Source: Zhongshania sp. (GTDB lineage: Bacteria; Pseudomonadota; Gammaproteobacteria; Pseudomonadales; Spongiibacteraceae). From it: 64,000 bases of DNA. The DNA lies in the NCBI GenBank assembly GCA_018066965.1, contig JAGPVP010000118.1, forward strand, positions 1-64,000. The letters are read 5' to 3'. Below the pieces are notes generated by a model that worked only from the letters and a program-made list of their open reading frames with translations, was not told the DNA's origin and did not search any database. The position numbers and the translations under genes are program-made. Numbering within the stretch: the first letter of the stretch is position 1; each line of letters starts with the position of its first letter. Shown piece by piece: positions 26,562 through 36,454 of this stretch.

Positions 26562-28290
26562 ATAATGCTCCCTCCTTCAAGGCGTCTTCAATTGCATCAT
26601 TTAGCGTGGCAAAAGATAGGCTTAATGCTGCTGATGTCTCATCCCGTGCTTTTGCTAACGTTTTCAAGGGTTGGAATTGCCAGCTTGAGAAACGGATAGA
26701 TATTTTATTTTTTTCACAGTGCGCAATTAGTTTATTTATGGCAGAGAGTCCGCCAGCGTCTAGGTAAGCGCTGTATTGTAAGTGAATGATAAGGCCATTG
26801 ATCCCTGGTGTTTGCGCAGAAAGTTCTCCGACGATGCGATCTGCGGCAGCGAAAAATAAGGGGCCGCGAATTTTTACAATCTTAATGTTATTTGGTGGCG
26901 TTGTGTGCACAAAGTTAGAGTTGTTGGTAATGTCGACTACATCGGTAAGGGCTGCAATTTCTTTCATAAATAACAGTGACGCCAATACGATACCGGCGGT
27001 AATGGCGATGACCATATCGAAGAAAACAGTCAGCGATAGGCAGGTCAAAAATACCAGTATATCGCTGGTGGGGGAGGTGCGTACTAGTTTTACGGATTTT
27101 GGCGCTTCGCTCATATTCCAAGCAACAACCATCAGCAGCGCCGCCATGGCGGGCATGGGGATATATGTTAAGACTCGAGCGAGGAGTAATATGCTGAGTA
27201 ATATAACAACAGAGTGAATAATAGCCGCAATAGGCGATATCGCGCCGGCTTTGAAATTAGTCGCCGAGCGCGCGATAGCTGCGGTTGCTGTTATGCCACC
27301 AAAGAAAGGTGCAATTAGATTGCCTAAACCTTGCGCTAGTAATTCGCTGTTGGCGCTGTGGCGTTTGCCCGACATGCCGTCGAGTACAACTGCGCATAAC
27401 AATGATTCGATGGCGCCAAGCATGGCGATGGCAAAGGCGGCGGGAAGTAGCGCTGAAATTAAGTTCAGGGACAGCCCTAGTGGCTGTCCATTGGCGCCGG
27501 GCCTGTTCCAAGGCCAATCAAATGTGGGTAGGTAAGGGGGAATGCCAGGTGCTTGTTCACCGTTGGGTAGCAAGTAATGAAAGCGGGAGCCAATGGTGTC
27601 CACGTCGATGCCTTGCCAGCTCAATACGATACCTATCAAGCAGGCTAATGCCAGTGCGGGCAAGTGCGCTGGAATGCGGCTGCCAAGTCGCGGCCACACA
27701 ATCATAACCGCAAGTGTGAACAGGGCTACTGCGAAACTACCTAAATCGATTTCTTGGAAATGGCTGCTGATGGTGATGAGTTTATCGACGAAATGCTCGG
27801 GCATGTCGTTGATTGTCATGCCGGTAAAATCGGAGATCTGTAACACGGCGATCACAATGGCAATACCGCCTGTAAACCCCAATGTAACTGATTCGGGGAT
27901 GTACTCAATAAAGCGGCCGAGTCGCGCGTAGGCCATAGCGACCAAGATGCCGCCAGCCATAATTGAGGCCAACAACAAACCTGCTAAGCCATATTTTGTT
28001 GCGATTGGATGCAAGATAACAACGAATGCAGCCGTTGGGCCAGAAATACTGAAACGACTCCCCCCAGTCAACGCAATGATGGCACCAGCAATCAGTGCGG
28101 TATACAGGCCGTATTGCGGCGCGACACCGCTGGCAATGGCCAGTGCCATGGCTAATGGAATGGCAATGACGCCGACGGTGATTCCGGCAATCAGATCTTT
28201 GATTAAGTCTGCGCGAGCGTATCCATCGGCAAATGCCTCACGGAGTGCATGCCCTGCTCGCAATGACAAAAGATGTGCTCTATGAGACAA
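26548..28290 (-). CDS. SulP-family anion transporter with STAS domain
   Basis: The 580-residue inner-membrane protein has the SulP core of about 12–14 membrane segments (DLIKDLIAGITVGVIAIPLAMALAIASG at 25–52 is the signature) and a cytoplasmic STAS domain at about 455–560 (INGLIIHLQYSAYLDAGGLSAINKL). Family substrates are sulfate, bicarbonate, dicarboxylates or other anions; the sequence does not decide which. Marine bacteria often use SulP proteins for bicarbonate. First gene of a three-gene minus-strand unit. Confidence 0.85.
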   Translation of the reverse strand: MSHRAHLLSLRAGHALREAFADGYARADLIKDLIAGITVGVIAIPLAMALAIASGVAPQYGLYTALIAGAIIALTGGSRFSISGPTAAFVVILHPIATKYGLAGLLLASIMAGGILVAMAYARLGRFIEYIPESVTLGFTGGIAIVIAVLQISDFTGMTINDMPEHFVDKLITISSHFQEIDLGSFAVALFTLAVMIVWPRLGSRIPAHLPALALACLIGIVLSWQGIDVDTIGSRFHYLLPNGEQAPGIPPYLPTFDWPWNRPGANGQPLGLSLNLISALLPAAFAIAMLGAIESLLCAVVLDGMSGKRHSANSELLAQGLGNLIAPFFGGITATAAIARSATNFKAGAISPIAAIIHSVVILLSILLLARVLTYIPMPAMAALLMVVAWNMSEAPKSVKLVRTSPTSDILVFLTCLSLTVFFDMVIAITAGIVLASLLFMKEIAALTDVVDITNNSNFVHTTPPNNIKIVKIRGPLFFAAADRIVGELSAQTPGINGLIIHLQYSAYLDAGGLSAINKLIAHCEKNKISIRFSSWQFQPLKTLAKARDETSAALSLSFATLNDAIEDALKEGALYEAR

Positions 28291-28364
28291 GCCAGATTTT
28301 CCTTTTCAGGGTGAGTATAGCGTTGTAGCGCGGTTACTTATGCTAAACGGGAGCATTGTTAAAT

Positions 28365-28394
28365 ATGATAATAGTATTATAATGATATTATCAT
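28365..28394. promoter_or_regulatory. Paired 8-bp sites in the pckA promoter (candidate RHH operator)
   Basis: ATGATAAT (28365–28372) and ATTATCAT (28387–28394) flank a 14-bp centre containing TATTATAAT, a likely -10 region of pckA. The same two octamers, with the same 14-bp spacing but swapped order, overlap the start of the ribbon-helix-helix gene at 30444–30473. This looks like an operator that would block RNA polymerase when bound. Confidence 0.6.
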
Positions 28395-28448
28395 TTAACC
28401 TTATTGAAAGTCACATTCATATTCACTTCAGTAAAAGGATATCTCTTC

Positions 28449-30062
28449 ATGTCTCACCTCCGGTTACAGCAGGCACTTCAGCGCTATGGCATTCATGATC
28501 CTGAGGCGATTCTATACAATCCGAACTACGAAACCTTATTCCAAGAAGAGATGCGTACAGAACTTGAGGGTTATGAGGCTGCGCGTTTAACGAGTAATGG
28601 TGCCGTCGCGGTGGACACAGGTATATTCACCGGCCGCTCACCTAAGGATAAGTATTTCGTTAAAGACGATACGACACGCGACACCTTATGGTGGTCAGAT
28701 CAGGGTAAAAACGACAATAAGCCAATTACGCAAGAGACTTGGCAGTCGCTAAAAGCCGTAGTTGGCGAGCAGCTTAGCGGTAAGCGCTTGTTTGTTGATG
28801 ATCTATTTTGTGGCGCGAATCCCGCGAGCCGTTTAAAAGTCCGCTTTGTAACAGAAGTCGCTTGGCAGTCTCACTTTGTAAAAAATATGTTTATTTTTCC
28901 CTCGGCGGCTGAGCTTGAAAATTTTGAACCGGATTTCGTCGTACTGAACGGGGCTAAGACGGTTAACCCGAATTGGCAGGAGCAGGGTCTGAATTCGGAG
29001 AATTTCGTTGCTTTTAATATGACCGAGGGGGTACAGCTTATTGGCGGTACTTGGTATGGCGGCGAAATGAAAAAGGGGCTTTTTTCAGTTATGAATTACC
29101 TGCTGCCCCAGAAAGGGATTGCCTCCATGCATTGCTCCGCCAATGTTGGCCCGGACGGCGATACTGCGATATTTTTCGGACTGTCAGGGACAGGCAAAAC
29201 CACCTTATCAACTGACCCCAAGCGCGCATTAATTGGTGATGATGAGCATGGTTGGGACGATAACGGCGTATTTAATTTTGAGGGTGGCTGCTACGCCAAA
29301 ACCATCAACCTTAGTCAAGAGCAAGAGCCCGAAATATATGCGGCGATCAAGCGCGATGCATTATTGGAAAATGTGGTTGTTGATGACGCCGGTAATGTCG
29401 ATTATTCCGATTCGTCTAAAACTGAAAATACCCGGGTGTCATACCCGATCTATCACATTGAAAATATCGTCAAGCCGGTTTCTGTGGGCGGCCATGCAAA
29501 TAAAGTTATCTTCTTAACCGCTGATGCGTTTGGTGTGTTGCCGCCGGTAGCGCGCTTGACTAAAGCGCAGGCTCGCTACTATTTCTTGTCGGGTTACACC
29601 TCTAAGTTGGCGGGTACCGAACGGGGAATTACTGAACCCACGCCAACCTTTTCGGCGTGTTTTGGTGCTGCGTTTTTAAGTTTGCATCCCACCCAGTATG
29701 CAGAGGTGCTCAATAATCGCATGAAACAGTCTAACGCTCAGGCTTATCTCGTAAATACGGGTTGGAACGGCAGCGGTGAGCGAATCTCTATTAAGGCGAC
29801 TCGCCGCATCATTGACGCCATTCTGAATGGTTCAATTGAAGACGCAGAATTTAATACCTTACCTATTTTTGGGCTGCAAATTCCGGAGGCTCTTGAAGGG
29901 GTAGATTGCGGTATTATCGACCCGAGGAATACCTACGGTGATGTTAGCGAATGGACCGACAAAGCCTCTGCGCTGGCGGCAAAGTTTGTAGCTAATTTTA
30001 GCCAATTTACCGATACCGAGAACGGTCTTGCCTTGGTGGCTGCTGGCCCTAAGCTAGACTAG
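28449..30062 (+). CDS. pckA: Phosphoenolpyruvate carboxykinase (ATP)
   Basis: The 537-residue enzyme converts oxaloacetate and ATP to PEP, the first step of gluconeogenesis. It shows TGRSPKDKY (oxaloacetate site, early), the kinase P-loop GLSGTGKT (244–251), [22 protein letters not shown] just after, and the C-terminal [21 protein letters not shown] chose ATG 28449 ([10 protein letters not shown]), with AGGA about nine bases upstream, rather than the earlier in-frame start at 28404. A palindromic site pair in its promoter suggests repression by the neighbouring RHH protein. Confidence 0.93.
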   Translation: MSHLRLQQALQRYGIHDPEAILYNPNYETLFQEEMRTELEGYEAARLTSNGAVAVDTGIFTGRSPKDKYFVKDDTTRDTLWWSDQGKNDNKPITQETWQSLKAVVGEQLSGKRLFVDDLFCGANPASRLKVRFVTEVAWQSHFVKNMFIFPSAAELENFEPDFVVLNGAKTVNPNWQEQGLNSENFVAFNMTEGVQLIGGTWYGGEMKKGLFSVMNYLLPQKGIASMHCSANVGPDGDTAIFFGLSGTGKTTLSTDPKRALIGDDEHGWDDNGVFNFEGGCYAKTINLSQEQEPEIYAAIKRDALLENVVVDDAGNVDYSDSSKTENTRVSYPIYHIENIVKPVSVGGHANKVIFLTADAFGVLPPVARLTKAQARYYFLSGYTSKLAGTERGITEPTPTFSACFGAAFLSLHPTQYAEVLNNRMKQSNAQAYLVNTGWNGSGERISIKATRRIIDAILNGSIEDAEFNTLPIFGLQIPEALEGVDCGIIDPRNTYGDVSEWTDKASALAAKFVANFSQFTDTENGLALVAAGPKLD

Positions 30063-30238
30063 CGAGAGGTGATAGCCAATTTGAAGTGGGTGTTTAGTAA
30101 CAGCGATATCTTGCCCGTTTCAAGTTGGTTAGCTAGCTTTGTGGCATTGCTGGGGTTGGTATTTAACGTTAATGCCGGTGCTGATAACAGTTGTATATCA
30201 CTAGCTAGCGGGCTGAACTATTAAGTTGTATGCCGGCA

Positions 30239-30451
30239 CTACCGTTTAGGTTTGGGGCCTCTTGGGGCTGCTGGGCTGGTACTATAACTGATGCCATGAT
30301 CGGCTAAATAACCGCGAATGAGTTGGCGCACTACCTGTGATGGGGTGAGATCTTGAGTAGCGCACAGTTCCTCAAAAGCAGTTTTCTTTGCCGGATCAAT
30401 CAATACCGTCAATCGAGCAGTTTTTGATTCCAAAATGTTCACCATTATCAT
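30239..30451 (-). CDS. Small ribbon-helix-helix DNA-binding protein
   Basis: The 70-residue (or 68 if it starts at 30445) protein has a MetJ/Arc-type RHH: a short strand TARLTVLIDPAKKTAFEELCATQDLTPSQVVRQLIRGYL, then a basic Pro-rich tail (APRGPKPKR). Both possible ATGs lie in a palindromic site, and a TATAAT on the minus strand ends only a few bases upstream, so the mRNA may be leaderless or nearly so. It is convergent to pckA, whose promoter carries the same site, so I infer autoregulation and control of pckA. Confidence 0.75.
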   Translation of the reverse strand: MIMVNILESKTARLTVLIDPAKKTAFEELCATQDLTPSQVVRQLIRGYLADHGISYSTSPAAPRGPKPKR

Positions 30452-30473
30452 TTAATTATAACGTAATGATAAT
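30444..30473. promoter_or_regulatory. Paired 8-bp sites at the RHH gene promoter
   Basis: ATTATCAT (30444–30451) and ATGATAAT (30466–30473) are separated by 14 bp, which includes a minus-strand TATAAT (-10). The octamers and the 22-bp start-to-start spacing equal those in the pckA promoter. Two helical turns between half-sites suit two RHH dimers on one face of DNA. Confidence 0.6.
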
Positions 30474-30669
30474 ACTAAGGTATTGTGCTGCAATGATCCA
30501 TAAATTTACCTGACTTTGAAGAGGTGTATTTATGTCACTGGATTGATTCAAGGCTCGGTCACGTGGCAAGCGCTATACGCTTTGCATCAAAATTTTTTGT
30601 GAGGGGCTACGTCCGCTTGCGGTGAGTTGTTTAGTTTGGAAGCCGCGTGTGAATGTATTTCGTGTGTCA

Positions 30670-31482
30670 TTACAGCAGAGCACTGCGCAACTCGCTAATT
30701 TCTTGTTTCGCTTCGGATAGAAAAGCCAAACCTTGTTCGGGCCCCATTTCGTGTAGATGTAATTTTTTGAATGCGGGTAGTCGCGACAGTTGTGGCAATT
30801 TGCGGTGGCTGCGCTCGTCAAGATAGGTGTGGTAGCGGGCTATCAGTATTAAATCTGCTAGATCCGCTGTGGGGCTTTTATCTCGCAGCCAGTTTTCTCG
30901 ATTTAAACCAACAAGAATCAGTTCTTCGTCAAAGTGCCAGTTGTGCAAAATCAGGCCGCTGATTTTGCCGGTAAACTCGCTAAGTAATTCTTTTATTGCG
31001 CTTGGCTCAGAGGTCAGGCTTGGAAAGCCCTTTAAATTGGCGAGTAAAGGTAGCGCACCTATATCTTGAATTAGCCCCGCGAGCAGTGCGCGGTCGGGGT
31101 CGAAGCCACAGTGCCTGGCCATAACATGGGCGAGGGAGGCGGTGTACACACTGCGTCGCCAAATATCACGCATGCTTGATTTAACGGCGGTGTCTTGGAT
31201 TAAAAACAGTGCTTTCAGGGCGTAGCTTGCGGTTAGGTCGCGCGCCGCATTGAGGCCCAGTCGGCGAATGGCCGCGGTAAGGTTGCGTGCGGGGTTGCCG
31301 CGGCTGTAGTGCACGCTGTGACTGATTTTTAGTAAGTAGGCGCTAAGGCCAGGGTCTTGCTGAATAAGCTTGGCGAGGTCGTTAATATCTAATTCGGGTT
31401 GCGTGATTGCCACGCGCACGTCAATCGCGATGTCCGGAAGGCTTGGCAGCTCCAGTGTGCCGGCGCGCAGGGAGTCCGTCAC
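30670..31482 (-). CDS. HDOD domain protein
   Basis: The 270-residue protein has the HDOD signal-output fold: LELPSLPDIAIDVRVAITQPELDINDLAKLIQQDPGLSAYLLKISHS at the N-terminus, then LTAAIRRLGLNAARDLTASYAL and the degenerate HD pocket HVMARHCGFDPDRALLAGLIQDIGALPLL near 120–150. HDOD proteins usually act in signalling (chemotaxis, c-di-GMP or stress) and lack the HD phosphohydrolase metal site. No attached GGDEF/EAL or receiver domain. It stands alone. Confidence 0.85.
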   Translation of the reverse strand: MTDSLRAGTLELPSLPDIAIDVRVAITQPELDINDLAKLIQQDPGLSAYLLKISHSVHYSRGNPARNLTAAIRRLGLNAARDLTASYALKALFLIQDTAVKSSMRDIWRRSVYTASLAHVMARHCGFDPDRALLAGLIQDIGALPLLANLKGFPSLTSEPSAIKELLSEFTGKISGLILHNWHFDEELILVGLNRENWLRDKSPTADLADLILIARYHTYLDERSHRKLPQLSRLPAFKKLHLHEMGPEQGLAFLSEAKQEISELRSALL

Positions 31483-31528
31483 GAGCTTTAAAAGCTGTGC
31501 CTTCGGCGTGCTGGCTGCGTGTGTGATG

Positions 31529-31813
31529 CTAGTACTCCTTCAATATGATATTGCCGTGTTCAGTCAGTCCTACGGCGGTCCATTGCGAGGCGTTTTCTCG
31601 AAGGCATAGTGGGTGGTACGGCATTCCGGCTATGTCGAGAGGTAATAACGAAGCAAGGGGTCGCCGTAGGGCTGACCCTTCGGGCGCCGAGCAGGCTGCC
31701 CCCTGCGGCGTTGCACTGACTTGACATAGGCCCCTATGCCTGCGCCAGTGCGCCTTGCAGGGAGCAGCCTGCTCGGCGCTGAATGTGGCAATATCATATT
31801 GAAGGAGTACTAG
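31529..31813. mobile_element. MITE-like element with perfect 27-bp terminal inverted repeats
   Basis: The ends CTAGTACTCCTTCAATATGA... (31529–31555) and its exact reverse complement (31787–31813) are 27-bp perfect inverted repeats around 231 bp. Inside, 31677–31780 forms another long imperfect palindrome (GGCGCCGAGCAGGCTGC ... GCAGCCTGCTCGGCGCT). No transposase is encoded; open frames across it on both strands are by-products. The outermost CTAG or TA could be the duplicated target. It fills most of the gap between the HDOD and ABC-F genes. Confidence 0.8.
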
Positions 31814-31944
31814 GGACATGCTGCTGCTATTGAGTATGGGCGACTGAATACTGTCGTGTTTCAGCGCTTATTACACAATAGGGAATTGCCGTAGCAAAGC
31901 ATGGCCGATACAGGTGTACCGGCCGTCGAGGCTACGTTAGACGC

Positions 31945-33540
31945 TTACTTGCTCAGCGCGTCTTGATGAGATAGGAATTCGTCGTAATTTCCTTGGAAAT
32001 CATTGAGTTGCTGATCTTTAATCTCAACAATTCGGGTCGCTAACGACGACACAAATTCGCGGTCGTGGCTGGCGAAGATCAACGTGCCTTCGTAGTGCTC
32101 TAGGGCTAAGTTGAGCGCTTCGATGGCTTCCATGTCCAAGTGGTTGGTCGGCTCATCCATGATCAAAACGTTGGTGTCTTGCATCATTAATTTGCCGAAC
32201 AATAGGCGGTTTTTCTCGCCGCCGGAACACACTTTGGCTCGCTTGTTAAAGTCGTCTGAGGAGAACAGCAGGCGGCCCAGGGTGGCGCGAACGATTTGGT
32301 CGTCGTGCTCCGGTTTGCGCCAGCGGCTCATCCAGTCGAATAGATTTAGGTCGTTGTCGAAGTCGTCGCTGCTGTCCTGTGGGCAGTAGCCGAGGGTGGC
32401 ATTTTCCGCCCACTTCACTACGCCTTCATTGGCACTTAACTCGTTCATTAAACAGCGCAAAAAGGTGGTTTTACCCGCGCCGTTTTCGCCAAGTACGGCT
32501 AAACGGGTGCCCGCTTCTAAAATGAGGCTGCCATTTTTAAACAAGACTTCGTCAAAACCGTGGCCGATGTTTTCTAAAGTCAGGGCTTGGCGGTGAAGTT
32601 TTTTGTCTTGTTTAAAGCGGATATAGGGTGACTGGCGGCTGGAGGCTTTAATTTCATCGAGCTGAATTTTGTCAATTTTCTTGGCCCGCGACGTTGCCTG
32701 CTTCGCTTTCGAGGCGTTGGCGGAGAAGCGGCTCACGAAGGCTTGCAAATCTGCAATTTGGGCAGACTTCTTTGCGTTTTGCGACTGCATGCGCTCGCGT
32801 GCGGCGGTGGCGGCAGTCATGAAGTCATCGTAGTTGCCGGGGTACACACGCAGCTCGCCGTAGTCGATGTCGGCCATGTGAGTACACACTTCGTTCAAGA
32901 AGTGACGGTCATGCGAAATAATAACCATGGTGCTTTTGCGGTCGTTGAGCACGCCTTCCAGCCAGCGGATGGTGTTGATATCCAAGTTGTTGGTTGGCTC
33001 GTCGAGCAGCAAAATATCTGGATCAGAAAACAGTGCTTGGGCGAGCAGTACGCGTAGTTTCCAGCCTGGCGCCACTTCACTCATCGGCCCAAAGTGCAGG
33101 TCTAGCTCTATGCCTGCGCCGAGTAAGATTTCGCCGGCGCGGCTTTCGGCGCTATAGCCGTCCAATTCCATAAACTGGGTTTCAAGATCGGCCACCTTCA
33201 TGCCGTCTTCTTCAGACATTTCGGGCAGCGAGTAAATACGATCGCGCTCTTGCTTAATTTCCCACAGCTCGGTGTGACCCATAATGACGGTGTCGATAAC
33301 CGAGTATTGCTCGAAGGCGAACTGGTCTTGGTGCAGCTTGCCAATACGCTCATTGGGGTCGAGAGACACATTACCGGAGCTGGGCTTTAAGCTGCCGTCC
33401 AGAATCTTCATGAAGGTGGATTTGCCGCAGCCGTTTGCGCCGATAAGGCCGTAGCGATTGCCACCACCAAACTTAACGGAGATGTTTTCAAAAAGCGGCT
33501 TGGCACCAAACTGCATGGTGATATTTGCGGCGGAAATCAA
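31945..33540 (-). CDS. ybiT: ABC-F family ATPase, YbiT type
   Basis: The 531-residue protein has two fused ABC ATPase domains and no membrane part: Walker [10 protein letters not shown] (about 35–43) and GENGAGKTT (about 348–356), Walker [12 protein letters not shown] and [11 protein letters not shown], and a charged linker (P-site tRNA-interaction motif) between. The first signature is [18 protein letters not shown] instead of LSGGQ, as in YbiT. ABC-F proteins act on the ribosome (translation factors); YbiT's exact role is not settled. Confidence 0.88.
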   Translation of the reverse strand: MISAANITMQFGAKPLFENISVKFGGGNRYGLIGANGCGKSTFMKILDGSLKPSSGNVSLDPNERIGKLHQDQFAFEQYSVIDTVIMGHTELWEIKQERDRIYSLPEMSEEDGMKVADLETQFMELDGYSAESRAGEILLGAGIELDLHFGPMSEVAPGWKLRVLLAQALFSDPDILLLDEPTNNLDINTIRWLEGVLNDRKSTMVIISHDRHFLNEVCTHMADIDYGELRVYPGNYDDFMTAATAARERMQSQNAKKSAQIADLQAFVSRFSANASKAKQATSRAKKIDKIQLDEIKASSRQSPYIRFKQDKKLHRQALTLENIGHGFDEVLFKNGSLILEAGTRLAVLGENGAGKTTFLRCLMNELSANEGVVKWAENATLGYCPQDSSDDFDNDLNLFDWMSRWRKPEHDDQIVRATLGRLLFSSDDFNKRAKVCSGGEKNRLLFGKLMMQDTNVLIMDEPTNHLDMEAIEALNLALEHYEGTLIFASHDREFVSSLATRIVEIKDQQLNDFQGNYDEFLSHQDALSK

Positions 33541-33874
33541 TGTTGTATACCCAATGAGTGATGAAGTGGAAATTGTTAAAAGAGGACAATGTGCGGGGCG
33601 CGAATTATACGGGTTTATATACCGTGGGTCGAGGTGTTGCAGGTTTTTGGCGGGATATTCGACGAAAACGAGTTCAATTCCGAGGAAGTACGGTGATTTA
33701 GCGGCAACAGACCTTCGGCTTTTGTCCGAAAGTCAGCCTTTGCCGACTTGCCCATGGTATCTCGCCAAGCAATGTCGTTGATTAACAGTGAAGTCGTCGC
33801 GTGCCGCTATTTTAATTTTGACTGGTCGGCGTAGCTTAGGGACATCTAATAAAACCATAATAAGCGAGGTAACT

Positions 33875-34666
33875 ATGAATACGGTAACACGAGAGCCCGT
33901 TCCATTCTGGGCGCGGTTCTTTCTAGCTTTTGCAGATATCACCATCTTTAATGCTCCTGGGCGTCCGTTTATTAAAGTGGCGTGGGCGGTAGACCTTCAT
34001 AAAATTGTCACCCTTTTTATTATTTACGCGATGATGAGTTACTACGGTAATTTCAGTGCTGGCGCGTGGGTGTTCTTAGCTTTACACGGTATCTACGGCT
34101 ACTGCTGGTTGATTAAGGATTTGGGGTTTAGGGATCATCAGCTTGAGAATAAATTAAGCTTTCTAGGTTTTATCAATTTATATGTGTTGCTGATTGCGTG
34201 GTACTGGTTAATACCGTGGCTGTTTATAGCGCGGGCGATAGAGCCTAGCGGCTTGATGCTATTTATTGCCATTGCCATTCATACCTTGGGTGTCGTGACG
34301 ATGGTTGCGGGCGATGGCCAGCGGCACTGGATTCTTAAATACCGGACTGAACCCGGTTTGATTAAAGAGGGAATGTATCGCTACACCCGCAACCCGAATT
34401 ATTTGGGAGAGTTAATGCTTTACGCAGCGTATGCTCTGTTGGCGAGCCACTGGATTGCGTGGGTCATTTATTCATATATGGCGATTTACTTTTTGGCGAG
34501 AATGAAGGGCAAAGACAACGCGATTTCCCGTCACCCCGGCTGGCAGGAATATAAATCGCAATCGGGCTTGGTCATTCCCTGGGCGCTTTTAAACGGGCGG
34601 GCTTTGCTGGATAGAATTAATAAGAATAGTAAGAAAATCGCAGGGACCCATATTCATGAAAAGTAG
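33875..34666 (+). CDS. Membrane methyltransferase-like protein (DUF1295/ICMT-type)
   Basis: The 263-residue protein has about six membrane segments and the C-terminal motif GMYRYTRNPNYLGELMLYAAYALL, typical of isoprenylcysteine methyltransferase-like and steroid reductase-like (DUF1295) membrane proteins, where it binds the cofactor. KYRTEPGLIKEG precedes it. The substrate is unknown. ATG 33875 has GAGG upstream; the in-frame start at 33788 would add 29 residues in a region with no ribosome-binding site. The last 11 nt overlap the next gene. Confidence 0.75.
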   Translation: MNTVTREPVPFWARFFLAFADITIFNAPGRPFIKVAWAVDLHKIVTLFIIYAMMSYYGNFSAGAWVFLALHGIYGYCWLIKDLGFRDHQLENKLSFLGFINLYVLLIAWYWLIPWLFIARAIEPSGLMLFIAIAIHTLGVVTMVAGDGQRHWILKYRTEPGLIKEGMYRYTRNPNYLGELMLYAAYALLASHWIAWVIYSYMAIYFLARMKGKDNAISRHPGWQEYKSQSGLVIPWALLNGRALLDRINKNSKKIAGTHIHEK

Positions 34667-35051
34667 CCGTGTTTGGCGGGGATTTTTCCAGTTCTCCGCA
34701 ATTTTTAATTTTTCTGCCGCGTTTATGATGCTATTTGTACCAGAGTTTTTCTTTAATATTTTGATGATGAGCGACGCGCTTACTGCTGAGGCCATTCCTT
34801 GGCTTCATCAGTTTGGCGGATTGGTGATGGTGTTTGGTATAGGCTATTGGCTTATATCTACTAACCCGATGTTGCATAAAGATATTGTCTGGATGGGCTG
34901 CGTTGGAAAGATCGTGGTCTTTACCATCGCGTGGATCGATATTGCTCTTTTTGCTGCGCCAATGGGTTTTGGTATTTTGGTGATAGCGGATTTAATTTTT
35001 GCGATGTTCTTTGCAGCGTTCTTTGTAAAAAGAGGGGAAGCTAGGAAATAA
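34656..35051 (+). CDS. Small membrane protein, unknown function
   Basis: The 131-residue protein has four predicted membrane helices (GFFQFSAIFNFSAAFMMLFV; QFGGLVMVFGIGYWLIS; CVGKIVVFTIAWIDIALFA; FGILVIADLIFAMFFAAFFV). It overlaps the preceding methyltransferase-like gene by 11 nt and should be co-translated with it. I do not recognise the family beyond a general resemblance to small DUF4345-like membrane proteins. Confidence 0.65.
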   Translation: MKSSRVWRGFFQFSAIFNFSAAFMMLFVPEFFFNILMMSDALTAEAIPWLHQFGGLVMVFGIGYWLISTNPMLHKDIVWMGCVGKIVVFTIAWIDIALFAAPMGFGILVIADLIFAMFFAAFFVKRGEARK

Positions 35052-35083
35052 TTTTTCTATTAGTTTAGCCGTCTATTATATAA

Positions 35084-35158
35084 TGATCCGACTTGTGAGA
35101 TTCTATATCTGTTTGGGCCTCTAATCCAAACAGATATAGAATCTCACAAGCCCGATCA
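35084..35158. terminator. Very long perfect hairpin between convergent genes
   Basis: CTTGTGAGATTCTATATCTG+TTTGG (35092–35116) is the exact reverse complement of 35126–35150, giving a 25-bp perfect stem with a 9-nt loop; with two mismatches it extends to 33 bp (35084–35158). No T-runs flank it. It may act as a bidirectional terminator, a stability element or a relic of a mobile element. Confidence 0.6.
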
Positions 35159-35171
35159 GTTTATCGCCGTG

Positions 35172-36287
35172 TTACAGCCAAGGATTGTTCATATATCCCA
35201 ACTTGTGGAATTTCTCTATTAACTCGCGATGACCGAATGCGCCCGCCGCAGATTGGAAGCCAACCGCTTTAAGTTCACCGTTGAGGAGGCGCTCTGAAGC
35301 CTCTGTACATATTTCGCCGGTGAAGGTATAGGGTGCATTGAGTGACAGCGGGAATACGGTAGTGACCTGTCGGCCCTGACCAATACAGGTGATGACGGTG
35401 CGGTGAATGTCTGGGCTGTCTTTGGGTGGTTCTGCTGGCGTCATTTCATCGCCGAACTGGTTAGTCAGCTCTTCTTTTTGAGCTTGATTCATTCCCACTG
35501 ATTCTTTGTTAAAGCGATGAATTAAGCCGACTACGCCTTCGATAATTTCGTCGCCAAAGGCGGTTAGAACTTTACAGTTTCTTACGCGTTCATCGTGCTC
35601 ATACCAGACTGGTTCACAGCCGCCGCTCCAAGGTAGGGCCAGCGCGGGTTGCGACATATGAGGAACCGTAATGGTGAAGTGGCGGTCGCCCTGCCATTCA
35701 ATCATTTCGTTGTTTTTGAGTAGATACTGGGGATTGTTCACCATGCGTAGAAAAGACTTTGTCGACGCTTGCGAGGGCAGTGCATCGTTAATTTGGTAGG
35801 TGAGATCCAGGCTGTCTACCCCCTCTGTTTCAAGCGTCACTTCTGCGGCTAGTGCGCCGGCGCACCACATGTAGCTGTTTGCTGGACTAAGTAATAGATT
35901 TTTTTCTGCGAAGGCTTTGCCGTATTGATCGCGTACCGCGATAACAAAGTCTTGCTCGCCGGTGGTGTCTAGGTAGTGGCAATTTGCTTCGAGGCAGGTT
36001 TCAACAACCGGCCACGCTAATTGCATAAAAGGGCCGGCGACATTGATGACGACTTCGACTTTGTCGAACCACGGTAGCAGCTCCTCGCGGGAGTTGGCGG
36101 CTTGAACAATTGTCGCCGGTGCTTTGCGGCCCAGGCGCTCTTCAACGATGGCGAGTGAGGCCTCTAATTTGTCTTGGTTTCTACCAGCAAAATAGAAGGG
36201 CATGTCGCGTTGCGCCAGGCATTCGGCCACTAGTTTTCCGGTATAGCCGCTGGCACCGTATATGAGTATGCGTGGTGAGTTAGACAT
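35172..36287 (-). CDS. Saccharopine dehydrogenase-like / trans-enoyl reductase-like oxidoreductase
   Basis: The 371-residue protein begins RILIYGASGYTGKLVAECLA, an NAD(P)-binding Rossmann site, followed by VINVAGPFMQLAWPVVETCLEANCHYLDTTGE, characteristic of the saccharopine dehydrogenase-like family that also includes mycobacterial trans-acting enoyl reductases. The physiological substrate is unknown; lipid or sterol-type compounds are plausible given the catabolic neighbours. It is divergent from the first AraC regulator. Confidence 0.8.
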   Translation of the reverse strand: MSNSPRILIYGASGYTGKLVAECLAQRDMPFYFAGRNQDKLEASLAIVEERLGRKAPATIVQAANSREELLPWFDKVEVVINVAGPFMQLAWPVVETCLEANCHYLDTTGEQDFVIAVRDQYGKAFAEKNLLLSPANSYMWCAGALAAEVTLETEGVDSLDLTYQINDALPSQASTKSFLRMVNNPQYLLKNNEMIEWQGDRHFTITVPHMSQPALALPWSGGCEPVWYEHDERVRNCKVLTAFGDEIIEGVVGLIHRFNKESVGMNQAQKEELTNQFGDEMTPAEPPKDSPDIHRTVITCIGQGRQVTTVFPLSLNAPYTFTGEICTEASERLLNGELKAVGFQSAAGAFGHRELIEKFHKLGYMNNPWL

Positions 36288-36454
36288 AAAATTACTCCGT
36301 TATTGTCATTATCAAAAATTATTATCAACCAGCGTGCAAAGAAAACTGGTGGTGATTTAAGGTATAGAAAGTGGCTAAATCTAAGAATGCGAATTACGGA
36401 CAGGTTCTTGCGAAATTCGGACAGCGGTGCTAATTTAAAAATAAAAAGGTCGAT

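Noticed and set aside
31529-31819. 96-codon minus-strand frame across the inverted-repeat element
   Set aside because: It spans both ends of a mobile repeat and has no recognisable domain; open only because of the repeat's composition.
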